19,750 nt of DNA from JAULZV01 sp032117135 (GCA_032117135.1 JAULZV010000001.1:1-19750); one strand, 5' to 3'. Counted from the stretch's first letter, positions 1-7,080 are shown. The notes: generated by a model not told the origin, from the letters alone. Numbers and translations: made by a program.

Positions 1-78
1 TTTCTTTTTTAATAATGTTTCAATCACAAACCTTTCTTCAAAAGAAAGATGCTTGTATGTTTTTCTTATTTCTTTCAT
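1..78 (-). CDS. IS30-family transposase, N-terminal 26 codons only (runs off the window)
   Basis: The minus strand from the ATG at 76-78 reads 26 open codons to the window edge. The peptide contains KHLSFEERFVIETLLKKK. This resembles the start of IS30-family transposases, where a short helix-turn-helix opens with a Leu-[ST]-x-x-Glu-Arg-x-x-Ile-x-x-Leu-Leu pattern. Known role of the family: DDE transposition of a single-gene insertion sequence. The catalytic region lies outside the window, so the call rests on this short motif. The element's end, if intact, should fall between about 80 and 120, directly against the ribosome-binding site of the next, divergent gene. I could not recognise the terminal inverted repeat because its partner is not in the window. 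Confidence 0.55.
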   Translation of the reverse strand, partial: MKEIRKTYKHLSFEERFVIETLLKKK

Positions 79-135
79 AGACAATTAATTTAACTTTTAC
101 TTGTCCTACTTCAAAGTTCGTTGGAAGGCACCACC

Positions 136-600
136 ATGACAACAAACTATATCTCTGCACTTGCTAGTGTCTTGTACCCATACCATTACGGCGCAGTCTT
201 AGAGCACAGAGCTATCTGTTGCTCAAGCGAAGACATGCAGCCCAGTATTACCGCCTTGAAGACTCTTGGATATGAACTTGTCCACGAAACACCAGAGGGT
301 TCATGCTTTTTCAACAATCCACGTAACCCTAACGATAGAATTGAGTTGCTTGCGCACAATGGCATTCCACACGAAGCATGGGCAGTGAGGACTCGGAAAG
401 AATTTCTGGCTCTTCGCAGTACTCTCTCGTGCCATAACAGCTTTACAGCAATCGGAACCCCGATCGAGGAAGCAGGACTTTGGGCCAATATGTTCCTTCA
501 CGATGGATCAGGACACGTGGTTCAAATTATCCGGAGAGCTACACCAATCTACGAAGGGATCTTCGACAATGTGGATGAAGACGAACTTGCATGGCAGTAG
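136..600 (+). CDS. VOC-superfamily (glyoxalase/bleomycin-resistance fold) protein
   Basis: I chose the ATG at 136 over the TTG at 121 because GGAAGG (122-127) sits 8 bases upstream of it as a Shine-Dalgarno site. The 154-residue product shows two successive beta-alpha-beta-beta units typical of the vicinal oxygen chelate fold. The first starts at EHRAICCSS, is followed by the helix with ALKTLGYELV, and ends at RIELLAH. The second starts at HEAWAVRT, followed by KEFLALRSTL, and ends at GSGHVVQIIRR. Candidate metal-site residues lie where the family places them: His24 in the first strand, a Glu in IELL, His in HEAW and Gln/His near HVVQII. VOC members include dioxygenases, isomerases and resistance proteins; the substrate cannot be told. 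The gene is monocistronic with its own terminator. It uses a Shine-Dalgarno start, unlike many neighbours, and lies beside an insertion sequence, which suggests (without proving) horizontal acquisition. Confidence 0.6.
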   Translation: MTTNYISALASVLYPYHYGAVLEHRAICCSSEDMQPSITALKTLGYELVHETPEGSCFFNNPRNPNDRIELLAHNGIPHEAWAVRTRKEFLALRSTLSCHNSFTAIGTPIEEAGLWANMFLHDGSGHVVQIIRRATPIYEGIFDNVDEDELAWQ

Positions 601-621
601 ACGCAAAGTCGCCAGGCACAC

Positions 622-654
622 AGGCCGCATCCCCCCAGGGGATGCGGCCTTTTT
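622..654 (+). terminator. Intrinsic terminator of the VOC gene
   Basis: A perfect 13-bp GC-rich stem (622-634 pairing with 638-650, loop CCA) is followed at once by a T run (650-654). It lies 22 bases after the VOC stop codon on the plus strand. The opposite strand has no T run, so the element should act only for plus-strand transcription and not for the convergent alaE gene. Confidence 0.9.
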
Positions 655-688
655 AATAAAAAAGTACAGTAAGAATCACACACCATCA

Positions 689-1105
689 TTACACAGACAC
701 CCCAAACTTTTTTCTCATCCAGTCCAAAAATATTCCGTACGGTCTTCCTGTAAAACCAGAGATGCAGGTAGAGACCAGACATGCGAGTACAATCTTTTCA
801 ATTGGTGTACCAAGTAACGCAAGGACAATAAACACAAGAGGCACACGAAAAAGTATGAAGACAATCGTATCCCTCATAATCTGACGGAAGCGATCAGATT
901 TGAGATGATTCAACTTTTTACCCAAAAATATTCTTGTACGATTGTATGGTTCGACAGTCAAAATATTAGGGATGATCATGATTAATCTTCCCTTCCAAAA
1001 AATACCCCAAGGAATTCCAGAGACAACAACTTCCACAACAAATGCAACTGCAATAATAAACAGATTAAGAGAGAATGTATCGACGATAAATCTTTTTAAT
1101 TTCAT
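689..1105 (-). CDS. alaE: AlaE-like L-alanine exporter family membrane protein
   Basis: The 138-residue integral membrane protein matches my recollection of Escherichia coli AlaE along most of its length. Shared elements are VDTFSLNLFIIAVAFVVEV with SG following (AlaE: ADTF...EVFLSG), an Arg then P-N-I-L and a Pro-Tyr (E. coli PVNILIAWPYG), a central Asp and F-x-x-P segment, and a C-terminal GxxYGxFLDxxRKxFxVS block. Known role: AlaE is a proton-driven exporter that removes excess L-alanine across the cytoplasmic membrane. Four hydrophobic segments are visible. The start ATG overlaps the ilvE stop as ATGA (1102-1105), so translation is probably coupled to the aminotransferase. That pairing suits a model in which a branched-chain/alanine-type transaminase generates amino acid that this protein exports. 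The substrate is inferred from family only. Confidence 0.72.
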   Translation of the reverse strand: MKLKRFIVDTFSLNLFIIAVAFVVEVVVSGIPWGIFWKGRLIMIIPNILTVEPYNRTRIFLGKKLNHLKSDRFRQIMRDTIVFILFRVPLVFIVLALLGTPIEKIVLACLVSTCISGFTGRPYGIFLDWMRKKFGVSV

Positions 1106-2031
1106 ACATCAGACGTATTCAACAATGTCAGGTACTCAGTATCAACACCGCCCTTTCCGCCCAACAACTCATTATATGCGTCTCGTATTGTTTGCGTCAG
1201 AGGACCGATAGCCGACCCGATAGTACGCGCATCGACTTGGAGGATGGGAGCAATATATGAAGATGTACCGCACGCAAAGGCTTCATCTGCAATATACACT
1301 TCGGTCAGATCAATCGTGCGCTCCTGTATTGGTATACAAAGTTTGTGAGCAATCTCGAGTACGATCTTGCGATTTATTCCTTCCAAAATATCAGATGATG
1401 GACTGGGTGTGATCAATATACCATTTCGAATAATAAAAATATTTGCTGCACTTAATTCGCACACATGACCTGAAGCATCCAAGAACAAACAATCATCATA
1501 CCCACTATCGAGTGCATCTTGTTTACCAAGAACCGAATTCACATATGCGCCGTTTACTTTTGCTCGAGATGGAATTGCATAATCAGGCACCCGTCGCCAT
1601 ACACTTGTTTTGAGACGAACACCTTCTTGTGGAATGATTGGATGCGCTTCATACGCAAACATACTCAGTGTTGTCTCGAGTCCGCGAGAACGAGTACCTG
1701 GTACGAGCTGGGAAACATGGATTGTTGCTCGAACAAATGTTCGCTCTACGATTTGATTTGCATACACAAGTTGCTCGACTGCTTTTTTGAATTGATCAAA
1801 ATTCCAATTCACCGAAAACGTATCGATACCAATTATTTGTGCTGAATTACGCAGTCGATCATAATGATCTTTGAGACAAAAAGCTGCTACCCCACCCTCA
1901 CAAGGCATGACTGGAAACACGGTATATACGCTCAATCCGTACAATACCGCCGAACTCGCAACACTCAAATGAGCGTCTCCGATTGGAACTATCTTATCTC
2001 CAAAATAGGCATGCGGATGTATGTAGGTCAT
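1102..2031 (-). CDS. ilvE: Branched-chain amino acid aminotransferase (class IV PLP enzyme)
   Basis: This is a class IV pyridoxal-phosphate aminotransferase of the IlvE type, which interconverts Leu, Ile and Val with their 2-oxo acids using glutamate/2-oxoglutarate. From the ATG at 2031 the length is 309 residues, the same as E. coli IlvE. The PLP-binding lysine is Lys158 in SRAKVNGAYVNS and the PLP pyridine-N glutamate is Glu192 in CELSAANIF. The phosphate-binding ACGTSSYIAPI segment follows ADEAF. The open frame extends upstream to a GTG at 2133 that directly follows the purF stop. I prefer 2031 because its N-terminus aligns with the family and a TACTAT -10-like hexamer lies 7 bases upstream. 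A D-amino-acid or 4-amino-4-deoxychorismate lyase role is less likely given the close IlvE spacing. It sits between purF and alaE. Confidence 0.85.
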   Translation of the reverse strand: MTYIHPHAYFGDKIVPIGDAHLSVASSAVLYGLSVYTVFPVMPCEGGVAAFCLKDHYDRLRNSAQIIGIDTFSVNWNFDQFKKAVEQLVYANQIVERTFVRATIHVSQLVPGTRSRGLETTLSMFAYEAHPIIPQEGVRLKTSVWRRVPDYAIPSRAKVNGAYVNSVLGKQDALDSGYDDCLFLDASGHVCELSAANIFIIRNGILITPSPSSDILEGINRKIVLEIAHKLCIPIQERTIDLTEVYIADEAFACGTSSYIAPILQVDARTIGSAIGPLTQTIRDAYNELLGGKGGVDTEYLTLLNTSDV

Positions 2032-2133
2032 GTTTGAAATAGTAACGCATTCTAGGACGTTGCGATAGTGAGGTACGAATATACGTGATTTGTTCTTTGG
2101 AATATTTTTATCTTTTGATACAAATAAATACAC

Positions 2134-3516
2134 TTAATATTCAACTTCGTCTTTTCTCTCTTTTAAATCGATTGGATATACTCCATTAAAGCAAGAAGTA
2201 CAGAAAAGTGATTCATCAAGACCAGTAGATTCGATCATTCCTTCATATGACAAAAAATGTATCGAAGTCGATCCGAGATATGTATTCATTTCTTGAATAG
2301 ACATACGCGCAGCGAGCAAATCTTTTTGAACAGGAAGATCTATCCCATAAAAATCAGGGTACTTAACTGGCGGAGAACTCACCACAAAATGTACTTCTTT
2401 TGCTCCAGTCTCAAAAAGCATCTTTACAATTTCGCGAGAAGTAGTCCCACGAACAATCGAATCGTCAACTACAATTACTCGTTTATTTTCTATTAATTCT
2501 TTGAGTGGTGCGAGTTTTAATTTTACACCTTGTTCTCTAATGTGCTGTTCAGGCTCGATAAAAGTACGATGAATATATCTACTCTTCACTAATCCTATTT
2601 CAAATGGAATACCTGATGCTTCAGCGTATCCAATGGCAACCGGAATAGCAGTTTCAGGAACAGGTATCACTACATCTGCATCTATTTTATATTCTTTTGC
2701 TAATCGTGTACCAAATTTTTTGCGTACTTCATAAATCGATTTTCCAAGCAGAGTACTATCTGGCCTCGAAAAATATACAAATTCAAAGATATCAAGTTTT
2801 TGAACTCCTTTCACAATTTGCTTTATCTTCAGACCATGTTGGTCGACAACAACCATCTCTCCAGGATTCACATCTCTCATAAAATGTGCACCAATAGGAT
2901 GAAAGGCACAGGTCTCTGATGCGAATACAAATCCCCCATTTAATTTTGCAATCGAAAGCGGACGAATTCCAAATTGATCTCGAAGTGCAACGAGTTTATC
3001 TTTTGTCATAATCAAGAGAGAAAAAGATCCGGTCATCAGTGGAAATATTTTTTCGACTGCATCTTCAATCGAATTCCCTTCTTTCATGAGTACATGTAGA
3101 GCTTGTGTAATAATCATCGAATCAGAAGACTGAGAAACTTCGATTCCTTTTGTTTTTAAAAAATCTATCAATGCCGTCACACTTGGGAGATTTCCATTAT
3201 GTACCAGCGAAAGTGTATTATCAGGAGTTTCAATAGGATGAGCGTATTCAACACCAACACCAGATGAAGTCGAATACCTGTTGTGACCGATTGCAATATG
3301 TCCTGGAAGATTTTGGATGATTGTCTCATTAAATACTTGCGCCACGAGACCAATTCCTTTATGGCAAAACATATTCGTACCATCTGTAGATGCAATTCCA
3401 GAATTTTCTTGTCCTCGATGTTGAAGTGCATATAAACCAAAAAAGGTTAGACGACTTACATCTAAACCTTTTCCATAGATTCCAAATACTGCGCATTTTT
3501 CACCTATTTTTTCCAT
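2134..3516 (-). CDS. purF: Amidophosphoribosyltransferase (glutamine PRPP amidotransferase)
   Basis: It catalyses the first committed step of de novo purine synthesis: PRPP + glutamine gives 5-phosphoribosylamine. With the ATG at 3516 the protein is 460 residues. An N-terminal Ntn-hydrolase glutaminase domain starts at Cys8 (EKCAVFGIYG) after a short propeptide that must be removed, as in Bacillus subtilis PurF. LQHRGQENSGIA, the HNGNL motif and RPLSIAKLNGG follow. The phosphoribosyltransferase domain carries the PRPP loop VIVVDDSIVRGTT at about 347-359. Two of the four cysteines that bind the [4Fe-4S] cluster in B. subtilis PurF are Asp here (242 and 388); only a C-terminal CTSC pair (439, 442) remains, so the cluster is probably absent. 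An in-frame ATG at 3522 also exists, but the promoter hexamer lies 8 bases before 3516. No other purine gene is seen nearby. Confidence 0.93.
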   Translation of the reverse strand: MEKIGEKCAVFGIYGKGLDVSRLTFFGLYALQHRGQENSGIASTDGTNMFCHKGIGLVAQVFNETIIQNLPGHIAIGHNRYSTSSGVGVEYAHPIETPDNTLSLVHNGNLPSVTALIDFLKTKGIEVSQSSDSMIITQALHVLMKEGNSIEDAVEKIFPLMTGSFSLLIMTKDKLVALRDQFGIRPLSIAKLNGGFVFASETCAFHPIGAHFMRDVNPGEMVVVDQHGLKIKQIVKGVQKLDIFEFVYFSRPDSTLLGKSIYEVRKKFGTRLAKEYKIDADVVIPVPETAIPVAIGYAEASGIPFEIGLVKSRYIHRTFIEPEQHIREQGVKLKLAPLKELIENKRVIVVDDSIVRGTTSREIVKMLFETGAKEVHFVVSSPPVKYPDFYGIDLPVQKDLLAARMSIQEMNTYLGSTSIHFLSYEGMIESTGLDESLFCTSCFNGVYPIDLKERKDEVEY

Positions 3517-3524
3517 ATGCATAC

Positions 3525-3530
3525 AGTATA
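3525..3530 (-). promoter_or_regulatory. -10 hexamer directly upstream of purF (leaderless candidate)
   Basis: On the minus strand TATACT ends 8 bases before the preferred purF ATG (3514-3516), and TTTGCC lies 17 bases further upstream as a weak -35. No Shine-Dalgarno sequence is present. The preceding triplet is AGA, so only the G of the extended -10 is matched. Transcription would start next to the start codon. Confidence 0.4.
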
Positions 3531-3692
3531 TCTTTTATGAAAAAAGGGGCAAATAGTAGGATGTTACCAGGACGCAAACTTCACTGATGAGATTTTGAAA
3601 AAATTACTAGTGTGATGTGGATAATGGTTTTATTAAAATTAGACCACACAAATTCTTAAAATAGAGTGTCTGACCCCTTATTTCTTATTTTC

Positions 3693-3701
3693 TGATATAC
3701 T
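3693..3701 (+). promoter_or_regulatory. Extended -10 promoter for the desaturase operon
   Basis: TGATATACT is a TGn-extended -10 on the plus strand, 54 bases before the ATG at 3756. No convincing -35 is seen, as is common for extended -10 promoters. Unlike the leaderless sites in this window it would produce a leader of about 45 bases. It lies in the divergent gap with purF, which shows nothing else clear. Confidence 0.4.
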
Positions 3702-3755
3702 TTTATTAGTAGAAATATTCAAATTATCAAGATAAACCATAATAATCACATTCAG

Positions 3756-4169
3756 ATGAAACCATTTATTTTTAAAATGTTTACAGGCATTGCTGGCGCA
3801 TACCATATTATATTAGGAGTAATCGGTTTACTTCTTCCTATCGAAGTAACTTCTAAAGCGTTCACAATGGCGTTAGGTGTCAATGTTGCTCTTACTCCTC
3901 AATTGGAATTCATTGCAAAATTTGTATCAGTATATATGCTCGCATTTGGCCTCATGCTCATTATACTCACACACAACCCTATAAAATATCGAATGTTCGC
4001 CTACCCTGCATTAGTTCTCTTTGGTATCCGTTTTATCAGTCGAATATTTTTCTTCACTACACTAACTACAGCATTTGGCATGACACTTCAACGTAACCTC
4101 GTTGGTTCAATTCTTATCCTCATTTTCTTTTTTGGTATCTGGATGACACTACCCAAAAAACAATCCTAA
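3756..4169 (+). CDS. Small four-helix membrane protein, first gene of the desaturase operon
   Basis: A 137-residue very hydrophobic protein with four predicted membrane segments, roughly residues 8-28, 50-72, 77-100 and 112-132. Short polar loops include a TSKAFTMALG stretch between helices 1 and 2. I do not recognise the family with confidence; its size and four-helix layout resemble DUF/BphX-like small membrane proteins, but no catalytic motif is visible. The next gene (desaturase) starts 10 bases after its stop, so the two are almost certainly co-transcribed. A role at the membrane alongside lipid desaturation is inference from context only. No Shine-Dalgarno site precedes the ATG. Confidence 0.7.
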   Translation: MKPFIFKMFTGIAGAYHIILGVIGLLLPIEVTSKAFTMALGVNVALTPQLEFIAKFVSVYMLAFGLMLIILTHNPIKYRMFAYPALVLFGIRFISRIFFFTTLTTAFGMTLQRNLVGSILILIFFFGIWMTLPKKQS

Positions 4170-4179
4170 AGAACACAGT

Positions 4180-5175
4180 ATGGAAAAACCTCACATCTCA
4201 AAAGAGAATCGTATTTTGATTGAGCGCACCCAAGCACATAAGGACATAAGCGAAGGTATCGAGGATAGTATAGATAAATTATTCATCTTAAGTTCAACCA
4301 AAAGACTCAAGGAGTTTTTATTTTTTGCAGGTCTCTATATTACAGGTGTGCTCGTACTGTACATTTCAAACAACAGTATCTTTACTTTGATCAGTATCCT
4401 ATTCATGGGTGTCGCTCTCAATTCTTTAGGGATTTTTATACATGAAGGATTACATGGTCTGCTTGCAAACAGATGGAGACTCAATCATTTACTTTCTTTT
4501 TTGGTTGGACTACCGATTATGATTTCTGCAACCGCCTACTATACAACACACCTTAATCATCATTATGAACTAGGCAGAAAACTCGACTATGGTACATATC
4601 GACAGCATACTAAAAATCCACTTCTTGTCTGGTTAGCATATGCACTCCAACTCACACTTGGTTCTCTGATCTACATCTGTTTTATCCCCTTTCTTAGTTT
4701 TAAATCCGCATCAAAGACATCTCGTTTTATTATTATTGCCGAATATTGTGTAATCATAAGCGTGTTTATTTTCTTTTTGACACACGTCCCGATTGGCATG
4801 GTACTTTTATATTGGTTTTATCCCTTATTAGTAATGAACGTGTTGACCAATATTCGAGGTCTTGCATCTCATGCATTAGGTGACCAAGAAAACATCTATC
4901 TTTCGAGTCGAACCGTCAAGGGCTCCAAATTAATTTCACTTCTGTTCATGAACGAAAATTATCATCTTGAACATCACATCTTCCCACGGACACCGAGTTA
5001 CAATCTACCCGCAATGCATACACTAGTCTGGGAGCGTCTACCTCAGGCAATTTACGCTGAATCATATTTGCATTTTTTGTTTGATCTACTCAAAGCCGGC
5101 ATCAAAAGAGACCTCAGCCCGATGGGCATAGTCCACCCCAAAACACAGGCGCAGTCCGATCCTTATGTTCGATAA
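4180..5175 (+). CDS. Membrane fatty acid desaturase family protein
   Basis: The 331-residue protein carries the three histidine boxes of the membrane-bound fatty acid desaturase/hydroxylase superfamily: HEGLH at residues 88-92, HLNHH at 124-128 and HLEHH at 262-266, the last inside NENYHLEHHIFPR. An extra conserved His231 lies in RGLASHAL. These residues bind the di-iron centre that activates oxygen to desaturate or hydroxylate an acyl chain or carotenoid. Hydrophobic helix pairs lie at about 45-85 and 105-120, and again at 150-220, giving the usual topology with the His boxes on the cytoplasmic face. The substrate cannot be decided; the HxxxH/HxxHH/HxxHH pattern also occurs in carotene hydroxylases and ketolases. 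The enzyme requires O2 and an electron donor, neither of which is encoded nearby. Its last four codons overlap the next gene's start. Confidence 0.85.
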   Translation: MEKPHISKENRILIERTQAHKDISEGIEDSIDKLFILSSTKRLKEFLFFAGLYITGVLVLYISNNSIFTLISILFMGVALNSLGIFIHEGLHGLLANRWRLNHLLSFLVGLPIMISATAYYTTHLNHHYELGRKLDYGTYRQHTKNPLLVWLAYALQLTLGSLIYICFIPFLSFKSASKTSRFIIIAEYCVIISVFIFFLTHVPIGMVLLYWFYPLLVMNVLTNIRGLASHALGDQENIYLSSRTVKGSKLISLLFMNENYHLEHHIFPRTPSYNLPAMHTLVWERLPQAIYAESYLHFLFDLLKAGIKRDLSPMGIVHPKTQAQSDPYVR

Positions 5176-5446
5176 ACACTCCAAACTCATGACTTTTGCT
5201 GGCCTCATCAGCTTCGTGTTTTTCTTGATTTCAAACTTTACCGATTTTTTTATTGGTTCGAGTGTGTTAGCTGGTTGTATCCAACTCGGCATCAATGTCT
5301 TCGTCATCATTGTGTGTTATAATGCGTTCCCACATAGCACTGGTATAAAAAAGTTTTTTGCTGTCTATGGGATTATTGTGCCGATAACACTAGCAACGAT
5401 TACAATCTGGAGAGTTTTGGTTCCTCTGGCGGTAAATTTATTTTAA
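5165..5446 (+). CDS. Small three-helix membrane protein, last gene of the desaturase operon
   Basis: A 93-residue protein with three hydrophobic segments (about 8-30, 36-52 and 62-90). Its ATG at 5165 lies 11 bases inside the end of the desaturase gene in another frame, which indicates translational coupling. The hydrophobic pattern with short charged turns (HSTGIKKFF) makes a real membrane protein likely. I recognise no family or catalytic residue. Its conserved position could make it an accessory subunit of the desaturase; that is inference. Confidence 0.65.
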   Translation: MFDKHSKLMTFAGLISFVFFLISNFTDFFIGSSVLAGCIQLGINVFVIIVCYNAFPHSTGIKKFFAVYGIIVPITLATITIWRVLVPLAVNLF

Positions 5447-5453
5447 ATTAGTA

Positions 5454-5476
5454 TTAATAATCAATATGATTATTAA
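5454..5476. other. AT-only hairpin after the desaturase operon
   Basis: A perfect 10-bp inverted repeat (5454-5463 with 5467-5476, loop ATA) starts 7 bases after the stop of the last plus-strand gene. On the plus strand it is followed by A residues, not T, so it is not a standard terminator. It may mark a 3' end or a processing site. Nothing else is seen in 5477-5584. Confidence 0.3.
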
Positions 5477-5584
5477 AAAAGCATCGATTGATCAGACCAG
5501 TGTTCTTGGTGTGTCTTCTCTCAAAATAAAAGGTTTTTACATCCTACGAATACAGACTATTCCAGAAGTCATGCGGAGGAACTT

Positions 5585-6145
5585 TTATCTAATATCCCAG
5601 ATTTCCCCTATTTCTGGGTTTTTACCATAATATTCTTGATCTCTATTTTTATAAAAATCAATTTCTGTAACCCTTACTTGATTTTCTCCCACCTTCTCAA
5701 TGGTAATACTTTCGGCTTTGTTGTAAGAACGAATCTTTTCAACTCTCTGTATTGTTTCAAAAAAATACCTTTTCTCTTTTCTAACCAAAACACCATATGA
5801 GCATGTTGTACCACAATTAGTTTTATATACAGCAAGGTTGTAATCACTAAACTGTAATCTTTGAAGCTCAGTCAAATATCCATCTGTTGAAGAAAGTACT
5901 ACTAATGCCATGTATAATAAAAATATTGGCAACAAGATTACACCTAAAATAATTGAATATGTTTTTTTAACACTCAACAATAAGTAGATAACCACAAGAA
6001 CTGCGATTGAGAGGTTCATATAAAATTGAAACCAGTCTTCAATTTTTGTATTTACAAAACTTACATATAGATGTGCAATAGAAGAAATAACGCACAATGC
6101 AATCAATGCACAAATTATCTTAGTTGATTTCTTAATAGTCTTCAT
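5585..6145 (-). CDS. Membrane protein with three helices and a C-terminal extracytoplasmic domain
   Basis: A 186-residue protein of unknown function. Three hydrophobic helices are visible (about 10-31, 42-60 and 65-86), then a soluble region of about 100 residues that holds two nearby cysteines in NCGTTC, which could form a disulfide outside the membrane. The soluble part is rich in beta-type segments (YGVLVRKEKRYFF, SITIEKVGENQVRVTEIDF). I recognise no family. The gene converges on the desaturase operon. It has its own extended -10 element whose hexamer ends 6 bases before the ATG, so it is probably transcribed alone and leaderless. Confidence 0.7.
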   Translation of the reverse strand: MKTIKKSTKIICALIALCVISSIAHLYVSFVNTKIEDWFQFYMNLSIAVLVVIYLLLSVKKTYSIILGVILLPIFLLYMALVVLSSTDGYLTELQRLQFSDYNLAVYKTNCGTTCSYGVLVRKEKRYFFETIQRVEKIRSYNKAESITIEKVGENQVRVTEIDFYKNRDQEYYGKNPEIGEIWDIR

Positions 6146-6151
6146 GAGATT

Positions 6152-6160
6152 ATATTAACA
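6152..6160 (-). promoter_or_regulatory. Extended -10 ending 6 bases before the ATG at 6145
   Basis: TGTTAATAT on the minus strand is followed by AATCTC and then ATG. A TATAAT hexamer also overlaps (6148-6153), which makes the exact register uncertain. No Shine-Dalgarno site is present. Confidence 0.4.
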
Positions 6161-6210
6161 TAAAATTACCTTTTTAGGGGTATCTTCCAGTTGAAAAGAT
6201 TTAATTACCA

Positions 6211-7077
6211 CTATAATCCTTCTAACCCTGAGGATTGCATTTGTGCACGAGTGCGCGGTCCAAAGTATCCCTGAGCCGGGAGAATATTTTGTGCTTTCTG
6301 ATATTTGATGAGTGCATTTTGTGTCAATATTCCAAAATATTCTGTCTCATTTCCCTTTGAACCAGCTCCGGTTTCTGCGATATTATATCCCTTATCATTA
6401 AGTATTTTTTGAAGCATACGAACATCAGCACCGACTGACGCAAGAGAAAGGTCTCGTGTGAATACATATGCAACATCTAAGTTTGTATTAGATTCTAAGT
6501 TTTTTTGATCTAACTGAATCGCATATTCAATATCATTTTTTGTTTGATATATACAAAGTTCAGGTCTACTTTGAGCAAATGCTTTGTAGTTAAGAGCTTG
6601 AATATCTTTACATCCAAATACAACGCCACTTCTTTTTCTTTTAACTTCACGATTGATAATTGTATATGAATCAAAATAGACTGAGTTTCCTGCGTTTTCA
6701 GCTTCACTGTAGGTACAATCCTCATACTGATTTGCCCATTCACACACACCGCCAGATGATCCTGTTACAGTGAATACAAAATGTGCAAGGCCGTCAGTCA
6801 ACCCCACCATATCTATTGTATCTTCTCCTTGAACATTATAATCAGAAAGAGTCCGTCCATCTTCAAGAATTTCAGCCTCAAAAATTAATCGCTGTTGATC
6901 AGGTGGCACACCTTCCCTATCTTGAATCTTGGCCTTAACATTTTCAATCGAATCACTTGGCTCAACTTCAATCGTGATTAGACTAGAAGCAGATTGAACA
7001 AATAGTTGCATCGCAAATAATGTATGAGGAAAAAAGACAATCCCACACATAATAGATAGTACGATTTTAATTTTCAT
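6211..7077 (-). CDS. Secreted ubiquitin-domain protein with C-terminal peptidoglycan-binding domain
   Basis: The order of parts in 288 residues is: signal peptide (1-22, ending HTLFA); a ubiquitin domain that starts exactly at Met23 (to about 96); a Cys-containing linker (112, 121); a Cys-x-Asp-x3-Ala-x-Asn-Tyr motif (156-164) closing at Cys175; and a peptidoglycan-binding-1 type domain (about 208-282, with DVRMLQKILNDKGY and YFGPRTRAQM). By hand alignment about 48 of the first 69 ubiquitin positions are identical to eukaryotic ubiquitin, with one residue missing in the first hairpin. Lysines matching K27 and K29 remain; those at 6, 11, 33, 48 and 63 are replaced. The tail is GLTDG running into more protein, not LRLRGG, so it cannot be conjugated in the usual way. 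It follows the 9972 gene by 3 bp and shares its C-terminal domain. Function is unknown; a cell-wall-bound, exported ubiquitin mimic is inference. Confidence 0.88.
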   Translation of the reverse strand: MKIKIVLSIMCGIVFFPHTLFAMQLFVQSASSLITIEVEPSDSIENVKAKIQDREGVPPDQQRLIFEAEILEDGRTLSDYNVQGEDTIDMVGLTDGLAHFVFTVTGSSGGVCEWANQYEDCTYSEAENAGNSVYFDSYTIINREVKRKRSGVVFGCKDIQALNYKAFAQSRPELCIYQTKNDIEYAIQLDQKNLESNTNLDVAYVFTRDLSLASVGADVRMLQKILNDKGYNIAETGAGSKGNETEYFGILTQNALIKYQKAQNILPAQGYFGPRTRAQMQSSGLEGL

Positions 7078-7080
7078 ATA

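Noticed and set aside
121..132. TTGGAAGGCACC occurs at 121-132 and again at 17789-17800
   Set aside because: Exact 12-base matches are expected by chance in a window of this size, and the flanks do not match. In the first copy it is the Shine-Dalgarno region; in the second it lies inside the mini-ORF on the other strand.
2032..2133. 34-residue N-terminal extension of IlvE from the GTG at 2133
   Set aside because: The start at 2031 gives exactly the family length and aligned N-terminus; the extension is basic and unlike the family.
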